Shown: positions 1 to 10,070 of the stretch, piece after piece
Layout of the letters: each line of letters opens with the position of its first letter
How positions within the stretch are numbered: position 1 is the stretch's first letter
DNA from: Mycteria americana
Taxonomy: Eukaryota; Chordata; Aves; Ciconiiformes; Ciconiidae
Direction: 5' to 3'
Assembly: GCF_035582795.1 (NCBI RefSeq)
Contig: NC_134373.1
Span: 27,436,501-27,500,500 of the forward strand
Length of the DNA stretch: 64,000 bases
The notes under the pieces: model-generated
Seen by the model: the letters and a program-made list of their open reading frames with translations, nothing else
Database searches by the model: none
What the model was told of the DNA's origin: nothing
Program-made: the position numbers and the translations under genes

Positions 1-3000
1 GGGATGGAGCCTGGAGCAGTTCTTTCAACCTTCAGAAAGCAGTGGTAAGACTCGTTTATAGTGTTATCACTCAGCATTTTCCTTGCACCGGTTCAGCTGC
101 AAACCCAGAAGAGCAAAGCAGCTACCGTGTGGAGGGTGGATTGCAGCACCCCTGACAAGTATCCCCAAGAAGCAAGACATAATTCACCAATGTAACTGGA
201 ATTTGTCTTTAGCAAAAGCACTGCAGGGTGAGCAAGGAGGACCAGGAGGAATAGAAAACAGCCACAGAAAGCCCCGGAGCTGCTGGGTTAGCCTCACTGC
301 TAACTGAAACACCATGGTGGTCAACCACCCTGACCCTACAACCCCCACACCAAACTCTCCCAGTGGCCAGGACCCAGAGGACACAAACCAGGCACCTCAG
401 GGAGCCCCAAGCCAGGCACCCCAGATTATCCACAGCCTCAGTAGCTCCGCATCCCTGCTGGGGCTACAGGGCAGAGCCCCAGCACCAGCCCTGGGCTCCA
501 ATGGTGCGGGAGGATGGAGCCCCACACCGGCCACCCCTCCCGCTCTTCCTCCTCATGCCATTCCTCTGTGCTAAACCTGAGTTCCTCTCCCCGTTTCTGC
601 TTGCTTTTGAAGTGCCAGATGAAACAGCACCAGATGGAGGCGAGCCGCTCGCCCGCTGAAAGCAACGGGAGACGAGCGTTTCCACATGGGCTGTGTGGGA
701 GGGCTGCCATCACGCCGGTCGCAAACCCTGCATCTCCCCCCGGCTCAGCTCACAGCCGAATGGCGTGCCGAGCACCACAGACAAAACCTCCTGGATTCAA
801 ACCGAAAATGACCCCCAAGCAACTTTCCACATGCAAAAAAAGGTCAGATTCTGGCCAGTTTCACTGCTTCTGCTCTTCTGCCTTCACTGGGGCCACTCAG
901 GATCTGTCCCACTCCCCTCAAGAGCAAAATTTGGGACTTCTAAAATACAGAGCACTCCCTACCCTACAGGAGACAGGTCACACTGGAGGACACGCACTTG
1001 ATCTTTGGAGGTACGAAAAAGGTCTTGGAGGACACCCAAAACCACAAAAAGACCTTCAACAACTCACTGCACCCACCCATCCCCCCAGACTGAACAGCAA
1101 GCACTCCTGGGACGTGGACATCAGGTGCCCACCCTTTTTTAGTTTTAAAACAGCAAGAGGAAAACATGGGAAGGTTATGAGACAACCTCCGCACCAAGCC
1201 AAGAGAAGTCCATTAGCATGGACTGGGTCTTCTACAACTAGCCAGAAGAGCTGAGAACAGACTGCCCTGGCTGAAGGCTGAAAAGCAAGATCTTACAGGG
1301 AAATCTTGCTGTGGTCTCAAGCAGAAGTACTGGGCAAGGCTCAATGAATTTTCCCTATGTTATAGGACTATGGGACTCTCCCACAGACGACACCATGCAA
1401 GTGACTGCAACAGCATGTCACTGGTGTAGGTATCCTGCATCACTTGGCTACAAGGATAAGCTCCAAGGAGGCACAAAAACTCCTCTCTAAAATTGCCTCC
1501 AGCAAGTAAGGTGTTGGAGAAGTTATTAATTTCAAGGGCAGAACATTAGAAATCCTCTCATCCCACCTGAGTTGGTTTATCTGCAGAAAATTGTAAGGAA
1601 AAGCAGGGATTTCAACACGGTCCAATTCCCACCAGCGCTTTGTGTCACTCTCAATTACAGTCCAGAATGAAATACCAAGAAATCGTTCCTCGCGGCTGGC
1701 AGAATTAATGGGATCTTTGACTACAGAGAGCACCAGGCAGTGAACTTGTTCCCTTACCAGCCAAGAGGCACAGTGCAGCTTTCTTCAGAATAAAAGCTGC
1801 AATGTCAAAGGATAGTTTAAGCTTATAAAAGTGACCTGATGTTTCCCAGTATTCCAGTCCGTAAGAAAGGCATGTGATTACTGACCCTTTCCTTTCTAAA
1901 ACAATTTATTTCTACCATAAGCTGATGCAGCAAGAGACTTTATCTTCCCCCTGGTATCTAACTACATTACATGTGGGGCAAAACGCTAAACAGAAGACCA
2001 TCAATAATGCAGTTACAACAAGCTGTCAAATGCTGGGCTGCAGCAAAGCTCCAATAACTGTGCACTAACCCTTTCTCTTAAGCCTTTGCCCAGGATAACC
2101 ACCACATCACGCTCACTTGTAATTAGATGTCAACTTGCACGTTTAATGAGGTCACACTTGGCCAGTTCATGAATGAGAAACACCTCCCAGCTTGCTGGCA
2201 GTGACTGCTGAAGGTGGGCAGGGATGTTTCAGTCAGAGACTCGGTCTGCTGAAGGTAGTTTGTCTTTGTGGAAGCAATAATGGAACGGGATTTGCAATCT
2301 GCTAAACTGGCAGAAAACTCATCCTGCCAGAAAAGTGAATAATTTTTTGGGTTAATGGCCTGTTGTGGCTCACCCAGGGTCCAGACAAGGACCAAGACCT
2401 GTATGATGGAGCACAAGGATGTGCACAAGGACAGGGAGGGAGTAGGGCATGACTGCCATGAGATCAGCTCAGCAGGGATGAAAGGCAGCCAAGAATAATC
2501 TGCACAACATGTTAGGACCCCCAGCAAGGATTTTTCCTTCTTTCCTGAATCCACATCAGGAGCATGCACCACGGTTAGCCTGCAAATCACAGAGCACACT
2601 CGGCACCCATGAAGCATCATGTTGTTGCATGGCACGCAGCAAAGGGACATGTAATGCAATTCCCTCCCCCAGGCAGACATGGGGCCCTAACACAGCTTTC
2701 TCCACAAGGCTAATACCATCTGGTAAAGCCTCACTCTTCCACTGGGGACAAACCTGCCTCTTCTGGCAATGCAGACAGTCAGCAAGGACAAGTTGGAAAG
2801 CCAAGCCCAACGTATTCAATATGTGCTGCTAAAGGACACCCTCAAAAGCGGTCACACACGCGCTGATTCGGGCAGCACCTCCCCAGGGAAGAGCCAGGGA
2901 TGAAGATGGGTGGAAGCAATAGCGGAAGCGTGCGCAATGGCAATGGCTTTGCATCCCTCTGATACAGAATGGGTCTGCTAAGCAGCCACTGGATCTAAGT

Positions 3001-6000
3001 TACATATTTCACCCTGATTCAAGGAAAGAAACCCGGAATTCTTATACCTGGAAACTCAGTACACCACCAAGCCCAGCCCTCCTCCTGTAACAGAAATGCT
3101 TTAATAGCATCTTTACATTTTACCTTGGCCACCTTCTTACTCTGTCTGCCTAAAGCAAGAGACTCTCCCTGAAGGAACTGGAGCCCCAGCAGGGAAGGCA
3201 ACTGTGACCATGCCCAGAAAGCTGGAATTGCCCAATCCAAGCAGAAGCGCAAAATCTACCAGGGAAACTGCTGTTCCTCCCAGGCCGCTAGTGCTGAATA
3301 GGTGACCAGGAAAAACAGGTACAGGAGTGCTTGCTGGCCACTGGGATGAAACCCTGCCTTCACAAACCCAGTCGTGTTTGTGGGTAACAGCGACAGCCAC
3401 CCATCGGGCAGATAAATTAGCCCCAGCTAATACTGCAGCCAGGTCTAGTACAGAGCCATACACAAACACACCTCTCACATTCCAGTTTTCACTGTTTTGC
3501 CTCCTGAATTGTTTATCTCGGCTCAATTCCTGGATGTGGATAAAACAAACGACATGGACTTTCTCACAGATGGGACTTCTTGCTGTTCCCTTGACAAATA
3601 CCATGCTCAGCGAGTATAAGCCTAAAACCCAGAGGAAAGGAAACAACTGCAAAGGGCAAGAAGGAAACGGATCATTTGCCAAGGGACAGCATGAAAACAC
3701 ATTTCTGCTTTGGACCAGAGCCTTGAAATCTTCCCAGGCTTCCCCTTCCCTCCAAACCACCATTTTCCCACCATCATCACCCCCCCTACAGCAAACTCAA
3801 GTGGGACTGGGGCAGGGGGTAGCATTATTTTCAAGAAGCTGCTCCACAAGGTGTTATTTACTGTCTTAATACTTAAAGATGACAGCCAGCCCAGGGCCTG
3901 ACCAGGTTAGCTCTTGACCAGACACAGCTGCCACAAAGGTCCACCTACTGGCAAAGTCCCAGAGGTAGCAAGGACAGATGAGCTGTGTGGTTTCTTTCTA
4001 TTCACATATCATCCTTAGAGCTGTTATTAACTGCATTTCACTTTTAAGAATTTCTTCCATGGCAAGGAGCTCTGCAGACATTCAGTTTAGCCTGGGCAGA
4101 GCTGATGTAGTGGCTGGGGACATATTAACATGCTCCTGTGGGTTTGATTCTTGCAGTTGGCTTCTATGATGTCCAGTAATGTCCGAGCTTGCATAAGCCA
4201 GGCTGAACGCCTGGTTGCAGCACTTGTAACTAACCTCCCTCTTGTTCATGTTCTTCTGCCTGGAAAGGCATCTAGCACGGGGCAAGGGGGACACTCATAG
4301 CCTGGCTCTCCTCTACGCCTCACCCACTTTTTAGCAACACAGTGCCTTCAGGACCTCCACTGCTGTGCCAGATCTGGCCAACTTCACTGACGGGGTCAGA
4401 AGTTGTGGGGGCGGAAGGACAGATACACACATGCATATGCAGATCATGACGGATGCTTCATTTCCTTATAAAAGCAGGAGAAAAGCAGAAGTCTTCCTGG
4501 CAATTCAGTGGATGTGAAAAATGCACTCATAGCATTACTGGCATGGTTTTCAAGTTTCTGTTAAAATTCCACTCACATTATGCTACCTCCAACCTCAGAG
4601 TCTTCTGTGTTTTGGAGCAATACATTAAACTGTCTTTTAGCAGCTGCCTGCCAAGGGGAAATGGAGGTTTTGACATTTGACCCATAAGGAAGGATGTGTG
4701 GCATTGGGGGCTACCCAAACAAGGATTTTAGTTGGATGCTAAAACGAGCTGTGTTTTTAACAGTTAACTATTTTATAACTATATTTTTTTGTTATCATGG
4801 GAGTTCAAAGCGGAGTCCCTGACCAGGTGAATGAGGCAACCCCAGCCCTGCAAGTTCAGGTTTGCCTGGGGCCACATTCTTTGCACAGCTCTCTTTCCAT
4901 TTGGAAAGGTTACTTTGCACTGGCATGGACTAAAAAAACCACATTTATTTTAATAAAAAAGTGAGATTCCAAAGCAGGACTCAATAGCCAGCAGTGGGTT
5001 CAGAGGCAGATCCCACTGAATTAGTACAAATATCCCAAAAACAAAATAAAACAATACTACAAACCCAACTGAATTGCACTGGCAAAGGGGGAAAAAAAAT
5101 TCCCTTAACTGGTCAGCTTTGAACAGTGGCTTGAGAGCTTTTTTTCAGAGTGGAACAAGTTTTATTCCTAGGACCTTGTCTCCATTAGGAGAAACTGGAT
5201 ATTCTTCAGCTATTCTCATAACTCGGGCAGGACAATTTATGACATTTGCTGACATCGCTAAGATCTGCCCTGCCCCACCTCCTAGCACAAGTTCCCACCT
5301 TGGAGCAGCACTGGCACCCTGCTGCACCTTGAGCCAGTTCAGGTCATTGATCCAACAGAAAATCACTGACTTGTTTCCCGGGACTGGCTTTCTGCAGGGT
5401 TAGCTCCTGAGCCAGCCTACTCTGACACAAGGTGAGAGCTAAACCCAGCAGAAGGAAGGAAGAGGGACGGTGCAGCTGACAGCTGGACAAGACCACACAA
5501 GCCCCTGATTCCAGTTTGCCATGGCCAAAGCAGAAAGCAGCATCCCCACCCTCCAGCTGAGATTGGAGAGACTGAAAGACCCCAACGCGACCTGAAATGC
5601 CTCTCAAAGCACATTGTATCTGCAGGACCCATCTGGTCCTGGGCCACCCTAGACCTGCTTGGAGACAAGATGGCTATCGGGGACTGGGACATTATCTGCC
5701 AGGCCACAGACTCCTAACATGACGTGCAGACAGTCCTCGCTCTGCTCCCTGTGTGCAAAACAGCGTGCCGATCTTGCTGAGGTGCTGAGAGAATAAACAT
5801 GCTCGAGACTGGCATGAACCCTCCGCAAGTTTCACGCACATGGTAACAACCCTCTGTCCCCAGTGCAGGCATTTTCAGTCAGCAGTACGTAAAGTTTGAT
5901 ACGCGATGACCTGAAATAAACTGTAAAACAGTGTGGTCCAGTGGCATCAGAACTATTTCAGAGGCCCTGATCCCTGGAGGTGCTGAGCCTCCGTCTCACT

Positions 6001-7475
6001 CCCACCATCGGTGGGAGTTCGTGCACTCGCGTCCCCAGGGAGGGGGGTAGAAGTTCTCAGCCTGATTTCCACAGACTGCTGCTATTTTGTTCCGACATTC
6101 CCAACATCTTCAAAATACCCAAAGCCTCTTGTGCAATGAGCAACATCCCCTGCTTCCTAGCTACATGGTGGTTTATGTTACTTTCCGCCTACAACAATTT
6201 CAGGATTGGCTTTACAGACCTAAGTGGAAGACTAAACAATGCTGGAGCCACAGCAGGAGAATTTGCAGAGTTTTATTCCTTGTTTCATTTGGGCAATCCT
6301 TCTGCCTCTCATCAGCGACAAAAAAACTTGCCAACCTCTTAATTTAGGAATAGCACGAGCTCTGCATTCCAGCCCTGAATCAGCCAAAGGAGCCTTTTCA
6401 AGCTGGAAAGGGGAAAAAGGGCAAATACCTTTAAGCACATTTAAAAAAAAAAAAAAAAGCCTCAACACCTGCCTTTTGCAGGCAAAAACCTGCTCTCGGG
6501 GCACTCTTGAAACTAGCTTGACATCAGCATTTGAAAGGGAATTCCAATCCCTGCTCTTTCGGGTGCCAGACTGCTTTCCCTGTCACTGCTTTAAACGAAA
6601 AGCAAACTCTCCCTCATATATATACATTTTGCAGGCACGCTGCAGATGGAAGCGATGATGCGAGTCTGAACAGAAGAGAGTCAAGTGAAGCTGGCAGATT
6701 CAGGTTTTGGTTTTGTTGTGGGTTTGGTTGTGTTTTTTTTTTTTAATGGCTACAACAACCTGTTAAAAGTTTTGTAATATGAAGAGAGCAAACCCTTTTC
6801 TGGATGTCTAAGCTCCTCTGCCAAGACATGCTCGACTGTGAATATTCCAGCTGCATGTTTCACATCACGCTGCTTAAGGATGTGCCAGTATTTTTATTAT
6901 TCACCCCCTATGGACATTACAGAGCACCACATACATTAAAGTGTTCTTAAACTGTGCTATTTATGTGTGTGTGTATTACACACAGAGATATGGTCAAATA
7001 AATCACATCCATTGTAAAGGAATAAAGATAATAAAATCGAGCAAAATACCCAGTGAAGTAACATAACTCTGAAATAAAGTCCATAAAAGCAAAAAAAGCA
7101 GCATTAACTCAGAAAATCACCTCTCAACCCATCACTGCAATGCTCTCCGCCTCCCCCTCAACTTCTTGTAAAAAGCATAAGCCTGGAAGTCAGCGCCAGA
7201 TTCCTTAAATCTAAATGCCCTTGGCTTCTTCTGGAGAGTGTAAAATTCACTCCCTTGACACTCATATTCTGTAGTCAAGCAAGACTGCACATCAACGTGT
7301 TCTCCAGACTCCCGGCTCTCCACAGCCCTTCACAGCTGGGCAAAGGAGGGGGGACAGGAGTGGGGACCGCAGCAGCCGCAGCCTGGGTGCACAGAAGCAG
7401 CTGCTTGCAATGTGCAAAGTTTTCCCTGCTGCTGGTTTTTCTTCTCTCCCCACTCTCCATCTCTCCCCCTCGAGT

Positions 7476-7541
7476 GGAGCAGCATGTGCAGGTACCCGGA
7501 GCAGCATGTGCAGGTACCCGGAGCAGCGTGCACAGGTACCC
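7476..7541. repeat. 22-bp minisatellite, three tandem copies
   Basis: Three head-to-tail 22-bp units occupy 7476-7497, 7498-7519 and 7520-7541. The first two are identical and the third differs at three positions. Each unit carries one GGTACC. It lies inside IGFBP2 intron 1. Confidence 0.9.
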
Positions 7542-8689
7542 GGCTGTGCTCCCATCCTCCCAGGGAGCGAAGCCAAGAGGTACAGCCCGGTTCAGAGTGC
7601 TTTTAAATAAAGCCTCAACAAGAGGGAAGGGAGGGAATTCAAAGTCGTGCTGCTGAACTAGTTATGCAAACAGGGTCAGAGCCCCAGTCATAGCCAGGTG
7701 AGCAAAACCAGCAAGGAGGTAGAAGTCAAGGAGGGGTGATTTCAAAGGAGAAAGTGCTGGTTTCTACTCCCAGACCTGATTCGGCAATTTTCAACATCCC
7801 ACGGAAAGGGAAAGAGCTTGAGGCCGATCGCAAGGGAGAGGAGGCATTAATAAAACCAAGCTCTGCTGTATCGGCATCCCCAGAAGCGCTCCCTCCCACA
7901 GCAATTGCAGCAACAGGTCAGGAGCCTGCTGGCGTCCCCGTCCTCGGGGCTGTGCCCTTGGGGGATGCTCCTCTTCCTCTGGCACCCAGTGCCTGGACCA
8001 GGGCAGACAGAGTGGGCCAGGACCCCCACGGGAGCTGGCAGCGGCCACCCCAGCTCCAAGGTGGGCTCAGCTGGGAAGGCAGCCATAGGGAACGGGCTCC
8101 CCACATAACAGGGCCCCCACAGTCCTCAGCCACCCCCTTCCCCCCAGGCAGCACATGGTCCTCCCACACTGCCTCTCCTCGTATCTTTGGGACATCCGTC
8201 ACCCTCCAGGGTGATTTTACTCCCCCACCAAACCCAAATCTGAACCTCCACTCCCCGAAGGACTCCCCCTACCCTCAGCTGCATCTCTCCAAACTTCACC
8301 CCTATCTGCCCCCACGGGTTTTCTTCTCTGGAAGACCCCAACCTCCACCCTGTCCCCCGGGGCAGTCCCTGCATTGCCCCCCCGTTACACCCCACCCCTG
8401 GGGTTCCTGCCCCCTGCCAAGGAAACCTCTCTGACCCCCGGGGTAGCTGCACCCCCAAATACCCCATTTTCCCCACATACCAGGGATGCACTCACGCTCC
8501 TTCCCCCCCTCCAGCGCCCCTCTCATTCCTGCCCGCTTTGTCCCTCCGCGGACTCTCTCCCCCTCCTCTCCCGCAGGGATCCCCCCTCCCTGCCCTCCCG
8601 AGGGGTCCCTCTGCCCCGGGAGGATCCCCTTAGGCCACCCTTTAGGATCCCTTTGCCCCCTGGACGTGCCGGTGCCCCGTTGCGCCGGC

Positions 8690-8960
8690 GCTCGGTCCCG
8701 GGCGCGCGGTGCCCAGTGCCCCAATGCCCGCTGCGCAGCGCAGGATGCGCTGTCCCCAGCGCCCGGTGCCCGGAGCGCGGTGCACAGTGCCCGCTCCGCG
8801 GCACCGGGTCGCCGGCGCCCGGTCCCGGCCCGGTGCCCGCTCCCTAGCAGGCAGCGCGCCGCGCAGGGCGCTCGGCGCCCCGTCCTCGCAGCGCGGCTCT
8901 CCGCGCGCCGTGCCTGACCCGCGGTCCCTGGTGCCGGCTGCGCGGGGTGCGCGGTGCCGG
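8690..8960. repeat. Degenerate GC-rich repeat beside the IGFBP2 exon 1 donor
   Basis: The stretch is built from loosely repeated GGTGCCC / GCGCCCGG-like words without a clean period. It lies within the IGFBP2 CpG island, immediately downstream (in the gene) of exon 1. It opens long frames on both strands, which I take to be a composition effect. Confidence 0.5.
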
Positions 8961-8971
8961 GCGCTGCTCAC

Positions 8972-9374
8972 CTGCGGGGCGCTCGGCGCTGGCGCCGTAC
9001 TCGGCCGTGTCGCGGCGGCGGGCGCAGGTGCCCTGCCCCTGCACCAGGGCTTGGAGGGGCAGCTCGGCGCCGGGGTCGGGGTAGCAGCGCAAGCCGGCGG
9101 CGCAGCGCGGCGTGTAGACGCCGCACGCCTCGGCCTCCAGGCGGGCGCACACCGGGCAGCAGCCGCAGCCCGGCTCCCGCACCAGCTCGGGGCAGGGCGG
9201 GCGGGCGGCCGGGGGGCAGGCGGCCAGGCGCTCCGCCGTGCAGGGCGGGCAGCGGAACAGCACCTCGGGCAGCGCCGGCCCCGCCAGCGCCAGCGCCGCC
9301 GCCGCCGCCGCCACCAGCAGCCGCGGCCAGGCGGCCCGCGCCGCGCCGCCGCGACCGACCCCGCCGAGCGCCAT
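8972..9374 (-). CDS. IGFBP2: IGFBP2 exon 1: insulin-like growth factor-binding protein 2, N-terminal part
   Basis: Secreted protein that binds IGF-I and IGF-II and limits their access to receptors. The 403-nt exon encodes 134 codons plus one base. Residues 1-36 form a signal peptide with an Ala/Leu-rich core; by analogy with mammals the mature protein should start at EVLFRCPPC (residue 37). The IGF-binding domain follows with the family's 12 cysteines (42, 45, 53, 61, 70, 72, 73, 76, 84, 91, 97, 117), including the diagnostic GCGCC motif at 69-73, followed by [11 protein letters not shown] and LPLQAL are also typical. The start is the ATG at 9374-9372 in a GCCATGG context. The exon ends in GAGCGCCCCGCAG followed by GTGAGC at 8971-8966, the position where the family has its first intron. 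The loop between C53 and C61 is much shorter than in human IGFBP2 as I recall it. The linker and thyroglobulin domain are outside the window. Confidence 0.96.
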
Positions 9375-9640
9375 GGCGGGACTGACGGGCGGCGGGGCCG
9401 GCAGGTGGACACGCCGCTCGGCCCCCCGGCGGCGCGGCACGGCGCGGCGCGGCGCGGCGAGGCGAGGAGCGGAGCGGAGCCGAGCGGCGCGGCACGGCAC
9501 GGCACGGCACGGCACGGCGCGGCACGGCACGGCGCGGCGCGGCGCGGCACGGCGCGGAGCGGCGCGGAGCGGAGCGGGGCCGGGCGCGCCGCGGCGCCGC
9601 CGGGTCCTAGAGCCGCCCCCGCGCCGCCCCCCCGCGGGGG
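9375..9640 (-). promoter_or_regulatory. IGFBP2: IGFBP2 5' UTR and GC-rich core promoter (CpG island)
   Basis: Very GC- and CpG-rich sequence directly upstream of the start codon, continuous with the CpG-rich exon. No TATA box is visible, in line with a CpG-island promoter. An EGR1/SP1-type sequence, GCGGGGGCG on the minus strand, lies at 9614-9622, and other G/C boxes flank it. The exact transcription start cannot be read from sequence. The pentanucleotide array 9431-9580 occupies most of the interval. Confidence 0.7.
9431..9580. repeat. Pentanucleotide array (GGCRC / GGAGC), 30 units in phase
   Basis: Thirty consecutive 5-bp units, chiefly GGCGC, GGCAC and GGAGC, hold one phase over 150 bp without an indel. 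The array begins 57 bp upstream of the IGFBP2 ATG, so it falls in the 5' UTR or core promoter. On the gene strand it reads as GCCGY/GYGCC-like repeats with high G-quadruplex and hairpin potential. Confidence 0.9.
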
Positions 9641-10070
9641 TCAGGGCTGCCCCGGAGGGGAGAGGGGGCTACCCCAAAGGGGAGAGGGGATCAGACCCAG
9701 AGGGGGTCGGGGGCAGCCGCACAGGAGGCTGGGGATGCTCCGAAGAGGAAATGGGGGTCTGACCAACACGGGCCGAGGGCCTGCTGCAGTGGGAGTCAGG
9801 GTCTGCCCCACGGGGGATGGGGATCTGCCTCACAAGGAGGCTGGGGTCTGCCCCGCTGTGTAGAGCGGCGCCAAACCCAGAGGGGAGCGAGGCCTGCCCC
9901 ACAGGGGGGATTGGGGCCTGCCCCCAGAGACACCTAGTACAGGTGTCTAGGGAAGGAGATCCTACCCCACAAGAGGGTTGGGGTCCTGCCCCACAGGGAC
10001 TCCTAGTGCTGGGGGGGGAACTGGGTGATCTCCACACCCCCAGAGAGAGCCGAGAGGGGGGCTGGGGGGC
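9640..10070. repeat. Degenerate G-rich minisatellite upstream of IGFBP2
   Basis: Repeated phrases of the form 'GGGTCTGCCCCACAGGGG' recur every 25-40 bp with many substitutions and variable spacing. The block is upstream of the IGFBP2 promoter and explains the long proline/glycine-rich open frames seen there on both strands. Confidence 0.65.

Larger units (their letters stand above)
1..8971 (-). other. IGFBP2: IGFBP2 intron 1, 5' portion (continues beyond window start)
   Basis: Sequence downstream (on the minus strand) of the exon 1 donor. I looked for IGFBP2 exons 2-4 (the linker and the thyroglobulin type-1 domain) among the minus-strand reading frames and found nothing matching, so the intron runs past position 1; a long first intron is normal for this gene. 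Contents seen: a C-rich, low-complexity stretch next to the donor (about 8300-8900), a 22-bp x3 minisatellite (7476-7541), a run of 16 A at 6443-6458, a short TG run near 6965 and a T run near 6731-6745. All open frames here are unsupported by homology or by splice structure. Confidence 0.75.

Noticed and set aside
514-1254. 246-codon open frame on the plus strand
   Set aside because: No domain, signal peptide or family resemblance. It overlaps other frames on both strands and lies within IGFBP2 intron 1.
7736-8434. 232-codon proline-rich open frame on the plus strand
   Set aside because: Explained by C-rich low-complexity DNA next to the CpG island; equally long frames occur in other phases.
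1-8971. Possible IGFBP2 exons 2-4 in the window
   Set aside because: No minus-strand frame resembles the linker or the thyroglobulin type-1 domain (CWCV core), so they lie outside.
9375-9530. In-frame open extension upstream of the IGFBP2 ATG, through the pentamer array
   Set aside because: It contains no ATG, only near-cognate codons from the repeat (GTG), has no similarity to IGFBP family N-termini, and the ATG at 9374 has a strong context followed by a normal signal peptide.
8642-9863. Long Arg/Ala/Pro-rich frames of 300-384 codons on both strands
   Set aside because: They are GC-repeat shadows of the IGFBP2 CpG island with no recognisable protein family.
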